From an uncultured Bacteroidia bacterium (lineage in GTDB: Bacteria; Bacteroidota; Bacteroidia; Bacteroidales; UBA932), in assembly GCA_902780455.1 (NCBI GenBank), contig CACZFO010000001.1:62001-126000 (forward strand): 64,000 bases of DNA. Reading direction: 5' to 3'. Positions 1-9,187 of the stretch are shown one piece after another. The position numbers and the translations under genes were made by a program. Each line of letters begins with the position of its first letter. Within the stretch, counting starts at the first letter, position 1. The notes under the pieces are model-generated. The model was not told where the DNA came from and did no database searches. It saw only the letters and a program-made list of their open reading frames with translations.

Positions 1-171
1 ATTTGAGCGCTTGGTAAGGACTATGCCCAGAACCTTGCTGACGGTAAGGGCGTCGTCTCCGTAAGCCTCATAGAAATCGCCCACCCTCATCAGCAGCACT
101 GCCTGAGGATACTGTGCCTTGAACTGCACGTATTGCTTCATCAGCGGAGTATTCAGATTCCGTTCTCCCAT
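1..171 (-). CDS. mutS: DNA mismatch repair protein MutS, N-terminal part (cut by window edge)
   Basis: The minus strand is open from an ATG at 171 to the window edge (57 codons) and reads as the start of MutS domain I: NTPLMKQYVQFKAQYPQAVL, then MRVGDFYEAYGDDA. The Phe33-Tyr34-Glu35 motif matches the Phe-x-Glu that stacks on the mismatched base in MutS. MutS recognises mispairs and small loops and recruits MutL. The gene is divergent from the serine hydrolase at 217. A promoter box ends only 4 bases before the ATG, so the transcript should be leaderless or nearly so. Only the N-terminus is visible, but the family call is secure. Confidence 0.93.
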   Translation of the reverse strand, partial: MGERNLNTPLMKQYVQFKAQYPQAVLLMRVGDFYEAYGDDALTVSKVLGIVLTKRSN

Positions 172-175
172 ACCG

Positions 176-183
176 CAAATTTA
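176..183 (-). promoter_or_regulatory. TAnnTTTG promoter element for mutS
   Basis: TAAATTTG on the minus strand matches the Bacteroidota -7 element. Its last base is 176 and the mutS ATG is at 171, so transcription should start at or next to the start codon. No clear -33 TTTG was seen. Confidence 0.6.
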
Positions 184-185
184 AC

Positions 186-193
186 TATCTTTG
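186..193 (+). promoter_or_regulatory. TAnnTTTG promoter element for the serine hydrolase
   Basis: TATCTTTG on the plus strand lies 23 bases before the ATG at 217. It sits back to back with the mutS element. It lies inside a possible longer reading frame beginning at 133, which supports the later start at 217. Confidence 0.55.
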
Positions 194-216
194 GACATAA
201 AATAACATCACAAAAA

Positions 217-1452
217 ATGAAAAAGTCTGTTTTCTATTCACTCAGGATTGCCGCAATGGGTTTTGCAGCATTCATAATCTGCTCGCTCAGCACGGGCGCT
301 TATGCACAATTCCAGCAGGATGACTATTCCGCCGGAATAGACAAGGGAATCGAGAAAATAATGAAAGACCTTGACGTGGTTGGTCTTGGTGTAGCCGTCG
401 TAAAGGACAACAAGATCATCTATAAGAACAGCTGGGGTTACAAGAACCTGGAAACCAAGACTCCGTTGGCAGAAGACGATCTTTTCAGGATTGCGTCAAT
501 TTCAAAGTCATTTACTGCAACATCAATCATGCAGCTGGCAGAAAGGGGAATGATAGACCTGGACGCAGACGTTTCAGACCTGGTTGGCTTCAAGGTAAGG
601 AACCCTCATTTTCCGGATGTGAAAATCACTCCTTACATGCTGCTTTCACATACATCTTCACTGGGAGACATGCAGGGCTACTTCAGGATGGACGTACTGG
701 ATCCTGCCAAGAACCCTAACTGGGAGAAGTGCTACTACAAATTCCGCCCTGGAACAAAATACGTTTACTGCAACCTCAACTACAACACCCTCGGCACCAT
801 TCTGGAAAGGGTGAGCCACATTAGGTTTGACCAGTATGTCGTAGGCAACGTGCTCAAGCCTCTCGGGCTGGGATATGCCGGCTATTGGGTAGAAAGCCTT
901 GACCAGAGCAAGTTTGTAACCCTCTATGAGAAAGACAAGAACGGAAACTGGGAACCTCAGCCTGAAGCATACGCTCCAAGGACAAAGGAAATTGCAAACT
1001 ACCAGTTCGGATATTCGGCTCCTGTATTCTCGCCTACCGGAGGAATGAAGATAAATCCTGTGGGCCTTGCAAAGGTTATGATGATGCACATGGGCCTGGG
1101 AACCTCTCCTGAGGGAGTCAAGATCATTTCTTCAGAGAGTGCGCTGCTGATGCAGAGCCGCTTTACCGAGACCGGAAGCGAAGAGGGTTACAAGGGCGGA
1201 AAACCTGTATACTACGGATTTGCCCTGTGGAACAACAAAGACCTGATTGAAGGAAAGACAATGGTGGGACATACCGGAGGAGCATACGGAGTGCTAACCC
1301 TGATGACCTGGAACAAGGAAAGGACTTTCGGCATCGTGATAATGACCAACGGATGCTCCGAAAAGAGGGAGAACGGTTTTGTAGCCATCCACAACAGGGT
1401 TGCAAACTGCCTGTACCAGAACCTGATAAAGGGAACTGACGCCGACAAGTAA
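217..1452 (+). CDS. Secreted serine hydrolase, class C beta-lactamase-like family
   Basis: 411 aa from the ATG at 217. An upstream start at 133 is possible but would begin inside mutS and run through the promoter. Residues 1-31 form a signal peptide (basic start, hydrophobic core, AYAQ end), so the enzyme is exported. The family triad is visible: Ser94-Ile-Ser-Lys97 (SxxK), Tyr184-Cys-Asn186 (YxN) and a C-terminal GHTGG. These residues give an acyl-enzyme serine hydrolase. Relatives include AmpC beta-lactamases, D-aminopeptidases and esterases, and the sequence does not show which substrate is used. A cell-wall peptide or ester is as likely as a beta-lactam. A glycosyltransferase gene follows 20 bases later. 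Confidence 0.85.
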   Translation: MKKSVFYSLRIAAMGFAAFIICSLSTGAYAQFQQDDYSAGIDKGIEKIMKDLDVVGLGVAVVKDNKIIYKNSWGYKNLETKTPLAEDDLFRIASISKSFTATSIMQLAERGMIDLDADVSDLVGFKVRNPHFPDVKITPYMLLSHTSSLGDMQGYFRMDVLDPAKNPNWEKCYYKFRPGTKYVYCNLNYNTLGTILERVSHIRFDQYVVGNVLKPLGLGYAGYWVESLDQSKFVTLYEKDKNGNWEPQPEAYAPRTKEIANYQFGYSAPVFSPTGGMKINPVGLAKVMMMHMGLGTSPEGVKIISSESALLMQSRFTETGSEEGYKGGKPVYYGFALWNNKDLIEGKTMVGHTGGAYGVLTLMTWNKERTFGIVIMTNGCSEKRENGFVAIHNRVANCLYQNLIKGTDADK

Positions 1453-1472
1453 AACCAGGCGCTACTGTATTG

Positions 1473-2837
1473 ATGAAAGTGCTCGTCATAACATATTACT
1501 GGCCCCCTTCCGGCGGAAGCGGTGTTCAGCGATGGCTGAAGACATCCAAATACCTTCCGCAGTACGGATGGGAGCCGGTAGTTTACACTCCGGAAAACCC
1601 GGATGTGAATTCTGTTGACGAGTCTCTCATGAAAGACGTTCCCGCAGACCTTACGGTCATTAAGAGAAAGATCACCGAGCCGTACGGATTCTACAAGGTG
1701 CTGACCGGAAAAAAGAAGGGCGAGCATCTTCAGGCAAACATCATCTCCTCCCCATCCGGAGGAAGCAGGAGCATGCTTCAGAAAATATCCATGCACATAA
1801 GGGCCAACTGGTTCATCCCTGATCCCAGGTGCTGGTGGATAAAGCCGTCTGTGAGATATCTTTCCAGGATAATTGACGGAAAGGGCAACGCGGATGGCGG
1901 ATTGCATTTTGACGCTGTCATAAGTACCGGACCTCCTCATTCCATGCACCTGATAGCAAGGGAAATACACAAAAGGTTCAACATACCGTGGATAGCCGAC
2001 TTCAGAGATCCTTGGACCAATATCTTCTATTTCAAACATCTTGGCCTGAGCGCAAAATCGCTGAGGAAACACAAGAGTCTGGAGCGCTCCGTAATTGCAG
2101 AGGCAGACTGCGTCACCGTGGTTTCGGAGCAGATGAAAAAGGAGTTTTCTGAAGGGGATTTTGAAGCCTTTAAAGACAAGGTGCATGTCATTCCGAACGG
2201 ATATGATCCGGATGATTTTGACACTCAAAAGAACCCGGAACTTGACAAGCTTTACAGATCGGTGTCTGAAATGGCGGAAGGAAAATTCCTGGTAGTCCAC
2301 ACCGGCCTGATGCCCGAAAATGCCAATCCGGACAGATTCTGGAAGGTACTCGGCGAAATGGCCGCTTCTGATTCTCCTTTCAAGGAAAGGCTGATGATCG
2401 TTACCATGGGACAGACGGATGCCTCCGTAAAGAAAGACATCGCTGAGAACGGTCTTGAAGGCAACTATTCAGACCTTGGATATGTTTCCCATTCAACCAG
2501 CATAGCGTGGCAGAAAAGGGCCGACATACTGCTCCTTCCGCTGAGGAAGGAAAAGGAATCAAAGGCAATCCTTACCGGAAAGTTCTTCGAATACCTGGCC
2601 TCGGGAAACAACATCCTTGCATTCGGCCCCACAGACGGAGACCTGGCCCGTGAACTGGAGAAAACCGGCAGTGGAATCATCTGCGGATTTGACGATGAGG
2701 ATGCCATCAGGTACGCGTTTGAAAAGCTTTGCACACCAGGCACCCCAACATTGCAGCAAACAGAAAACAGAAAGAAGTATTCCCGGGCCTCCGGAGCGGA
2801 AAGGTTCGCCGGGCTTCTTGATCAGATAAAGAAATAA
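1473..2837 (+). CDS. Glycosyltransferase, family 4-like (GT-B fold)
   Basis: 454 aa from ATG at 1473; a TTG three bases earlier is less likely. The N-terminus MKVLVITYYWPPSGGSGVQR is the typical first strand and glycine-rich loop of GT4 enzymes that act in surface polysaccharide synthesis. The C-terminal half has a sugar-nucleotide-binding pattern (HTGLMPENANP, then the KFFEYLASG region with acidic residues after it). No transmembrane segment is evident, so it is probably cytosolic or loosely membrane associated. It sits 10 bases upstream of yfhO and may be cotranscribed. Donor and acceptor cannot be read from the sequence. Confidence 0.8.
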   Translation: MKVLVITYYWPPSGGSGVQRWLKTSKYLPQYGWEPVVYTPENPDVNSVDESLMKDVPADLTVIKRKITEPYGFYKVLTGKKKGEHLQANIISSPSGGSRSMLQKISMHIRANWFIPDPRCWWIKPSVRYLSRIIDGKGNADGGLHFDAVISTGPPHSMHLIAREIHKRFNIPWIADFRDPWTNIFYFKHLGLSAKSLRKHKSLERSVIAEADCVTVVSEQMKKEFSEGDFEAFKDKVHVIPNGYDPDDFDTQKNPELDKLYRSVSEMAEGKFLVVHTGLMPENANPDRFWKVLGEMAASDSPFKERLMIVTMGQTDASVKKDIAENGLEGNYSDLGYVSHSTSIAWQKRADILLLPLRKEKESKAILTGKFFEYLASGNNILAFGPTDGDLARELEKTGSGIICGFDDEDAIRYAFEKLCTPGTPTLQQTENRKKYSRASGAERFAGLLDQIKK

Positions 2838-2847
2838 AAGTTGAGAT

Positions 2848-5469
2848 ATGGCAGATAGTAATAAAAACGGTTTTTTCAGGAAACTTCTTCCTTACATCCT
2901 GGCCGTAGTGGCTTTCGTCATCATAGGATATGCATACGCTCCGTATACCTTGAGCGGAAAAGTGGTGAACCAGAGCGACATTTCCTCCTGGAAGGGTATG
3001 AGCCGAGAGATAGTGGAGTGGAACGAGGCCCATCCAGACGATCCTACATACTGGACCAATTCCATGTTTTCCGGAATGCCGGCAACAACCATCTCGGTAA
3101 TCTATCACGGAGACATCACAAAATATCTGTATGATGTCCTCTTCGTAGGGCAGAGACCAGCCAGCTACCTCATCATCTGCATGGTGGGAGCGTTCCTGAT
3201 GTTCCTTGCCTTCGGTATGAACATCTGGCTCGCCATCCTGGGTGCCGTTGCCGTTGCATTCTGCTCGTACAACATGCAGATAATCCAGGTGGGGCACAAT
3301 ACAAAGATGGTGGCCATAGCCTTCATGCCATGGGTCATTGCATCCCTGGTCTATGCCTACCGCAGGAACTGGCTTCTTGGAGCGGCCTTTTTCGGACTGG
3401 CCCTGAGCTTCCAGATAAAGGCAAACCATCCGCAGATCACCTACTATCTTGCAATGATTGTCCTGGGCTTTGCAATCTGGCAGCTTTGCAAGGCAGCAAG
3501 GGAAAAATCCTGGGGTCATTTCCTCAAGACTTCCGTAGCCGTACTCATAGCCGGATTGCTCGGAATTGCAGCCAACACCAACCACCTCTGGCCCACTTAC
3601 GAATATGGACAACATACCATGAGAGGCGGCTCTGAGCTGTCTGCAGGGGCGGACAACGGGGCGGACAATGCCCAAAACGGGAAAAAGACCCGCAGCGGGC
3701 TTGACCTTGAATACGCCACCCAGTGGTCCTACGGAATAGAGGAAACTCCGAACCTTTTCATACCAGATTTCAACGGCGGCGCCTCCAGCGGTCCTTTATC
3801 CACTTCATCTGAGGTGTACAAGTTCCTTACCCAGAAATACAACTATCCTCCAGTACAGGCCCAGCAGGCCGTACAGAACCTTCCTCTGTACTGGGGACCC
3901 CAGGCATTCACTGCAGGTCCGATGTACATGGGCGCGGTATTCATCTTCCTCTTCGTCCTCGGACTGTTCGTGGTCAGGGGAGGTGTCAAATGGTGGATAG
4001 TGGGAGTTTCCGCACTGGCGCTGGTACTTTCATGGGGTTATCATTTCATGGCCCCGACTGAATTCTTCTTCAACCACATGCCTCTGTACAACAAGTTCAG
4101 GACTGTTTCAATGATTCTGGTAATACTCCAGGTAACCGTTCCAATACTTGGTGTACTGGCCCTTGACAATATCATCAACAGGCCCGATACGGACAGGAAG
4201 AAGACCACCAGGCAACTGATGTGGGCAACCGGCATCTGCGGAGGATTCGCCCTCCTGTTCGGCCTCGTGCCGTCTCTTGCAGGAAACTTCTCCTCCTCCA
4301 TAGATTCACAGCTCCCGCAGGAACTGGTTCAGGCAATCCGGGAAGACCGCGCCGGCCTTCTCCGCGCCGATGCTTTCAGGAGCCTTGGATTCGTACTTGC
4401 CGCAATGCTCCTGATCTATCTTGCCATAAACAGGAAAATCAAGCAGATCTGGTTCTATGCGGCAATGATTGCCCTTGTCGTCATAGACATGTGGCCTGTT
4501 GACAAACGCTACCTCTCAGAAAAGGACTTTGTCACAAACAAGGAATTTACCACACCTCTTGAGCCAAGGGCTGTAGACAAGATAATACTGGAGGATGACA
4601 AGGATCCTGATTTCAGGGTATTCGACCTTACCGTAGATCCGTTCAACAACGCATATGTAAGCTACCATCATAAGACAGTAGGAGGATATTCCCCGGCCAA
4701 ACTCCAAAGATATCAGGACCTCATAGACAGGTATATCAGAAAGGAGCATGCAGACATAATCAAGGAGATGCAGGGTGTGACATCCCTTGAAGAAGCCAAT
4801 GCCGCCATTACCTACCACCCGGTCCTGAGCATGCTCAATACACGTTATTTCATTCTGAGTCCGGATGCCTACCCGCTGGCAAATCCTTATGCACAGGGCA
4901 ACTGCTGGTTTGCAGACAACATCGTGGAAGCCGGCAATGCAGACCAGGAGATTGACATGCTGGGCACAATAGACCCAAGAAGACAGGCTGTAGTAAGCAC
5001 AGATTTCTTGGCAGAAAACCCAGGTCTTAAAGATATTCACAGAGGCAGCGGAAGCCAGATGGATTCTACGACGGCAACAAGCGTTGCAAATGATTTTGCT
5101 GCCATTTCACTTGTAAGCTACGCTCCAAACAAACTTGTATACCGTTACAGTTCAGAAACTCCGCAGGCAGCCATATTCTCCGAAGTTTACTATCCTGGAT
5201 GGAAAGCCGTTCTGAAAACATCTGACGGAAAGGAAAACGAGCTTAAAGTCTTCCGTGCAAACTGGATACTCAGAGGACTCCTGCTGCCACAGGGAAGCGG
5301 AGAGATTACCTTCACCTTCCAGCCGGAAAGTTTCATCAAGGGAGAAAGATATTCACTGATTGCATCAAGCCTTCTGATCCTGCTTCTGGTTGCGGCCATA
5401 GTGTCGTCGCTGAGAAAAAAGAAGGAAACAGCCTGGAAGCACGCTGCTAATTGCCCATCAGTGAGTTGA
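2848..5469 (+). CDS. YfhO family multi-pass membrane protein
   Basis: 873 aa starting at ATG 2848. It has a hydrophobic N-terminal segment (about residues 13-31), a non-cytoplasmic loop containing SDISSWKGMSREI, many further membrane segments up to about residue 550, then a large soluble C-terminal region ending in one more membrane helix and a basic tail. This is the YfhO layout. In Firmicutes YfhO is linked to glycosylation of lipoteichoic acid. In Bacteroidota the role is presumed to be lipid-linked sugar transfer to surface glycans, which fits the upstream glycosyltransferase. Its last 23 bases overlap the 3' end of the convergent transporter gene. Confidence 0.82.
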   Translation: MADSNKNGFFRKLLPYILAVVAFVIIGYAYAPYTLSGKVVNQSDISSWKGMSREIVEWNEAHPDDPTYWTNSMFSGMPATTISVIYHGDITKYLYDVLFVGQRPASYLIICMVGAFLMFLAFGMNIWLAILGAVAVAFCSYNMQIIQVGHNTKMVAIAFMPWVIASLVYAYRRNWLLGAAFFGLALSFQIKANHPQITYYLAMIVLGFAIWQLCKAAREKSWGHFLKTSVAVLIAGLLGIAANTNHLWPTYEYGQHTMRGGSELSAGADNGADNAQNGKKTRSGLDLEYATQWSYGIEETPNLFIPDFNGGASSGPLSTSSEVYKFLTQKYNYPPVQAQQAVQNLPLYWGPQAFTAGPMYMGAVFIFLFVLGLFVVRGGVKWWIVGVSALALVLSWGYHFMAPTEFFFNHMPLYNKFRTVSMILVILQVTVPILGVLALDNIINRPDTDRKKTTRQLMWATGICGGFALLFGLVPSLAGNFSSSIDSQLPQELVQAIREDRAGLLRADAFRSLGFVLAAMLLIYLAINRKIKQIWFYAAMIALVVIDMWPVDKRYLSEKDFVTNKEFTTPLEPRAVDKIILEDDKDPDFRVFDLTVDPFNNAYVSYHHKTVGGYSPAKLQRYQDLIDRYIRKEHADIIKEMQGVTSLEEANAAITYHPVLSMLNTRYFILSPDAYPLANPYAQGNCWFADNIVEAGNADQEIDMLGTIDPRRQAVVSTDFLAENPGLKDIHRGSGSQMDSTTATSVANDFAAISLVSYAPNKLVYRYSSETPQAAIFSEVYYPGWKAVLKTSDGKENELKVFRANWILRGLLLPQGSGEITFTFQPESFIKGERYSLIASSLLILLLVAAIVSSLRKKKETAWKHAANCPSVS

Positions 5470-6796
5470 TTATAATAATCGCGACAACCACGGGGGCTAC
5501 ATATCTTATAAATACCCGGAGTGTGCCTATGAGCCACTTCGGGATTTTATATCTGCCTCCGCTTGTAATCTCGTCAAAGAAATCTTCTTTTTTAATTTTC
5601 CATCCGGCAAAGATTGCACCCAGGAGGGCTCCTACGGTGAGGAAAAGATTTGATGATATGTAGTCAAAGAAATCAAAGAAAGTCTTTCCCACAATCTTTA
5701 TGTTTGCCAGAAGTCCGAAACTCAGAGCACACAGTACGGCAAAGATCAGCACTATTACAAAGGAAGTGATTACCGCTTTGAGACGGCTGGTCCTGAATTC
5801 CTCCTTCATGAATGCCACAATCGGTTCGGTTATGGAAATCGACGAAGAAAGAGCCGCTGCAAACAATATGAAATAGAACAGGATGGAAAGGATTTTACCC
5901 ATAGGCATGTTTGCAAAGACATAAGGCAGCGAAACAAATGCAAGGCCGGCGCCTTCACCAGGATCCATGCCAGCCGAGAATACAGCCGGAAGGATGGCTA
6001 CTCCGGCAATTATGGCAAATCCGGTATCTGACAGGGTTGTAATCGTAGTCGTCTTGAGCAGGTTGGTTTCCTTCTTGGTGTAGGAGGCGTAAGTGATGAT
6101 GGATCCGCATCCTATGCTCAGGCTCAGGAATCCCTGGCCCAAAGCGTTCAGTGCAGTGTTGAAAGTAACTTTTGAAAAGTCAGGCCTGAAGAGGAAATCT
6201 AGTCCCTGCCTTGCACCCGGAAGAGTAAGGGAATAAGACGCTATCAAGACTATGAGCACCGCAAGTACGCTCATCAGGATCTTGTTGGTCCTTTCTATAC
6301 CCCTTCGGACCCCGGCAAGGATAACGGCCCCGTTTATGACAAGGAACAATACCGTATAGAAAAGTATCTCGCTGGTAGAAGACACCATCTTGTTGAATTC
6401 ACCGGCAAAGTCTGTCTGCGGGGTGAACACAATCCTCAGCGATTTGACAAAATAATCTATCGTCCAGCCTCCTACAACCACATAGAACGACAGCAGGGTG
6501 ATGCAGGTCAGGACCGCAAGCACACCCGTATGTTTCCAGCCGCTGGCGGGCGCCAGTTTCTTGAAGGCGCCAAAAACGTTGGCCTGGCTCCTTCTGCCTA
6601 TTACGAATTCCGCAACCATGATAGGCATGCACAGGAAAATGATGCAGACAAGGTAAATGATTATGAAGGCCGCACCGCCGTTGGTTCCGACCAGATACGG
6701 AAAACGCCACAGATTCCCCAATCCTATTGCAGAACCTATGAGAGCAAGTATGACACCGATGGATGTCCTGAATGAATCTCTCTCCTTTACAGACAT
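5447..6796 (-). CDS. Sodium-dependent transporter, NSS/SNF family
   Basis: 449 aa with 11-12 predicted membrane helices. The first helix carries the diagnostic GSAIGLGNLWRFPYLVGTNG stretch, whose unwound middle binds sodium and substrate in LeuT. Bacterial members import amino acids or related amines with sodium. The substrate cannot be told from sequence. The gene lies 12 bases after folA on the same strand, so it may be read through from thyA-folA. Its 3' end overlaps yfhO by 23 bases tail to tail. Confidence 0.9.
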   Translation of the reverse strand: MSVKERDSFRTSIGVILALIGSAIGLGNLWRFPYLVGTNGGAAFIIIYLVCIIFLCMPIMVAEFVIGRRSQANVFGAFKKLAPASGWKHTGVLAVLTCITLLSFYVVVGGWTIDYFVKSLRIVFTPQTDFAGEFNKMVSSTSEILFYTVLFLVINGAVILAGVRRGIERTNKILMSVLAVLIVLIASYSLTLPGARQGLDFLFRPDFSKVTFNTALNALGQGFLSLSIGCGSIITYASYTKKETNLLKTTTITTLSDTGFAIIAGVAILPAVFSAGMDPGEGAGLAFVSLPYVFANMPMGKILSILFYFILFAAALSSSISITEPIVAFMKEEFRTSRLKAVITSFVIVLIFAVLCALSFGLLANIKIVGKTFFDFFDYISSNLFLTVGALLGAIFAGWKIKKEDFFDEITSGGRYKIPKWLIGTLRVFIRYVAPVVVAIIIINSLMGN

Positions 6797-6808
6797 ATGT
6801 GGAAGTGT

Positions 6809-7348
6809 TTATTTCAGCTTCTTTTTCTGATATACTACAAACTGGTATTCTATTTTGTTTTCTTCATCAGAAAAAATTTCAGAAGTCTGAACTGCTTCCC
6901 ACTCTTCAGGATCTATTTCCGGAAAGAATATGTCCGCCTGCTTTGCAACTGCCTTGATGTGAGTGATGTACAGGCGGCCGGCATATTTGAAGGCAGCTTT
7001 GTAGACACTGCCTCCGCCGATTACAAAAAACTCCTCCTTCCTCTTTCTGCTCAGCGATTTCAAAAGAACCTCCAGGTCTTCCGCCTGCTCTATGCTAGTG
7101 CCGGAAGGAGTGCCGTCTTTCTTGAACTTCGGGGACTGGGGCAGATCAAGTCTTGAGCGCGAAACCACAATGTTCCTTCTTCCGGGAAGCGGCCTTCCTA
7201 TGCTCTCGAAGGTCTTGCGCCCCATTATGACAGGATGCCCTGTGGTAGTGGCCTTGAAATACTTCAGGTCACCGGCCAGATGCCAAAGAAGCTGGTTGCC
7301 GTTACCTATGGCTCCGTTTTCCGCTACGGCGGCAATCAGTGAAATCAT
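6809..7348 (-). CDS. folA: Dihydrofolate reductase
   Basis: 179 aa. The start [20 protein letters not shown], the [14 protein letters not shown] helix, the [16 protein letters not shown] segment that binds NADPH and the C-terminal strand pair are typical of chromosomal DHFR. It reduces dihydrofolate to tetrahydrofolate with NADPH, regenerating the cofactor oxidised by ThyA. Its ATG (7346-7348) overlaps the thyA stop codon in an ATGA arrangement, so translation is probably coupled. Length is slightly above the 160 aa E. coli enzyme. Confidence 0.95.
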   Translation of the reverse strand: MISLIAAVAENGAIGNGNQLLWHLAGDLKYFKATTTGHPVIMGRKTFESIGRPLPGRRNIVVSRSRLDLPQSPKFKKDGTPSGTSIEQAEDLEVLLKSLSRKRKEEFFVIGGGSVYKAAFKYAGRLYITHIKAVAKQADIFFPEIDPEEWEAVQTSEIFSDEENKIEYQFVVYQKKKLK

Positions 7349-8139
7349 ACGGCAACAGGGGCTTTTATTGCGGGATAAGGATCATATCCCACCAGTTCAA
7401 AATCTTCATAATTGAAGGAGAAGATGTCTTTCTGGTCTCCGTGTATGACCATTCTTGGAAGAGGTCTCGGAGTTCTGGAAAGCTGCTCCTTAACCTGTTC
7501 AAAATGATTCAAGTATATATGGGTATCTCCGGTGGTGTGGATGAAATCGCCGAGAGAGAAACCGCACACCTTGGCTATCATCATCGTAAGCAGCGCATAG
7601 GAAGCGATGTTGAACGGAACACCCAGGAAGGTATCCGCACTTCTCTGGTAAAGCTGGCATGAAAGCCTGTTGTCGGCCACATAGAACTGGAACAGGCTGT
7701 GGCAAGGAGGAAGGGCCATACTGTCTATCTGTGCTACGTTCCATGACGAGATGATGATGCGCCTGGAGTCGGGATTGTTTTTGAGCATGTCCATGACATT
7801 GGAAAGCTGGTCGACGGTTTTGCCGTTTCCGCAGTCCCACCTTCTCCACTGCGCGCCGTAAACCGGTCCGAGGTCTCCGTTTTCATCTGCCCATTCATCC
7901 CATATGCTCACTCCGTGGTCTTTGAGATACTTGATGTTGGTATCTCCGTTGATAAACCACAGAAGCTCGTAAATTATTGATTTCAAGTGAACTTTCTTTG
8001 TGGTAAGAAGAGGGAATCCCTGGTTCAGGTCAAACCTCATCTGATGGCCGAATATGCTTTTTGTGCCCACTCCGGTGCGGTCTTTCTTGATCACACCTTC
8101 ATCCATTATGCGCCTTAGGAGATCCAGATACTGTTTCAT
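7345..8139 (-). CDS. thyA: Thymidylate synthase
   Basis: 264 aa from the ATG at 8139, the same length as the E. coli enzyme. A longer frame upstream has no ThyA similarity and runs into the previous gene. Visible motifs are the N-terminal [13 protein letters not shown], the catalytic cysteine in [13 protein letters not shown], the phosphate-binding [13 protein letters not shown] and the [12 protein letters not shown] nucleotide site. It methylates dUMP to dTMP using methylene-tetrahydrofolate. It is followed by folA with a 4-base overlap and preceded by the EEP-family gene 10 bases upstream on the same strand. Confidence 0.97.
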   Translation of the reverse strand: MKQYLDLLRRIMDEGVIKKDRTGVGTKSIFGHQMRFDLNQGFPLLTTKKVHLKSIIYELLWFINGDTNIKYLKDHGVSIWDEWADENGDLGPVYGAQWRRWDCGNGKTVDQLSNVMDMLKNNPDSRRIIISSWNVAQIDSMALPPCHSLFQFYVADNRLSCQLYQRSADTFLGVPFNIASYALLTMMIAKVCGFSLGDFIHTTGDTHIYLNHFEQVKEQLSRTPRPLPRMVIHGDQKDIFSFNYEDFELVGYDPYPAIKAPVAV

Positions 8140-8149
8140 ACGAACAAAT

Positions 8150-9061
8150 TTACTGTTTTTTCTCCACTTTGAGAACAATGGGAAGGTGGTCACTGGCTCC
8201 GCCCTCGAACTTAGGGCCGGTAAATGTCCTTCTGGTTTTGTTCCCAAGATACTTCCTGTCGTCCTGAAGAAGGTGCCCAAAAGACAATATCCCTACGCTC
8301 CCCTTCACCGACCCGGACACCAGGAACTGGTCCAGCATCTCCCATTTTCCGTTGTATTTATGTGTTCCTTTTATCTCCGATGAAGAGCCTTTCAGTGAAT
8401 CCCTGAGCTTTGCCGAAAGGTTTATCAACGATGCCACATGCTCAAGCGGTGCCGACTTCGGAGAATCGTTGAAATCCCCCATCGCGATTATAACGGCATC
8501 GCTGTCCTCCTTCAGTATGGAATCCGCTGCGGCTTCCAGGAGTTTTGCCGCCAGCATCCTCCTGCCAAGAGATTTCTTTTCTCCTCCGAGCTTTGACGGC
8601 CAGTGGTTGACAAACACGTGAACCGTATCTTCCACTTTCGCGGAATACCCCTTTGCGTAGAGGATGTCCCTTGTCTGGAAAGACCTTATCCTCAGGAACG
8701 ACGTGTCTTTGATGTAAAATTCTTCTCTGCGATAAAGCAGGGCTACGTCTATTCCCCTGCCGTCGGGAGAGTCCTTGTGGATTACGCCGTAGCCAAGCCT
8801 GGAAAGGGGTGTGTCGTAAATGAGGTTCTTAAGGGTCCTGAGGTTTTCAACTTCACAGACTCCTATGAGTGAAGGGTACTGGTTTTCCTGGTCCCTGACC
8901 GCCATTATGGTTTTGGAGATAAGGTCTCTTTTTGCCTTGAACCTCTTCCATGTCATGACTTTTGGGTTGTCTTCTATTCTTTCCGCTCCCGACGGGTAGA
9001 AAAAATTCTCCAGGTTCCAGAACATGACCAGAAGAGCCGCCATCCTGATTGCTTTTTCCAT
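8150..9061 (-). CDS. Endonuclease/exonuclease/phosphatase (EEP) family protein
   Basis: 303 aa. The N-terminus is hydrophobic ([15 protein letters not shown]) and could be a weak signal or anchor, but it also carries the family WNLENF strand. Catalytic motifs follow the EEP order: GVCEVEN (metal-binding Glu), [10 protein letters not shown], the NHWPSK histidine, GDFNDSP (Asp and Asn), and the C-terminal SDHLPIVL with the general-base His. The family includes metal-dependent nucleases and phosphodiesterases; the substrate is unknown. It is the first gene of a leftward group with thyA, folA and the NSS transporter. Confidence 0.85.
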   Translation of the reverse strand: MEKAIRMAALLVMFWNLENFFYPSGAERIEDNPKVMTWKRFKAKRDLISKTIMAVRDQENQYPSLIGVCEVENLRTLKNLIYDTPLSRLGYGVIHKDSPDGRGIDVALLYRREEFYIKDTSFLRIRSFQTRDILYAKGYSAKVEDTVHVFVNHWPSKLGGEKKSLGRRMLAAKLLEAAADSILKEDSDAVIIAMGDFNDSPKSAPLEHVASLINLSAKLRDSLKGSSSEIKGTHKYNGKWEMLDQFLVSGSVKGSVGILSFGHLLQDDRKYLGNKTRRTFTGPKFEGGASDHLPIVLKVEKKQ

Positions 9062-9155
9062 GACTGTAAAAATAAGTTGGAAGCGGTTTTGCCGGCTGCC
9101 ACCCGAGCAATTTATCCTGTCCGCCCTTCAAGTTTTTCTTTGAGGCTCTTTTTGC

Positions 9156-9163
9156 TAAATTTG
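9156..9163 (+). promoter_or_regulatory. TAnnTTTG promoter element for ychF
   Basis: TAAATTTG followed by CA, 24 bases upstream of the ychF ATG. It lies inside a longer possible frame beginning at 9077, which argues that the true start is 9188. Confidence 0.6.
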
Positions 9164-9187
9164 CACAATCAAAAAAATAGGAATCTT

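Noticed and set aside
133-216. N-terminal extension of the serine hydrolase from 133
   Set aside because: It would overlap mutS and its promoter and hide the clear signal peptide that starts at 217.
1212-2300. Long open frame (362 codons) on the minus strand across the serine hydrolase and glycosyltransferase
   Set aside because: It lies opposite two genes with clear family motifs, has no recognisable domain, and its composition is that of a complementary-strand shadow.
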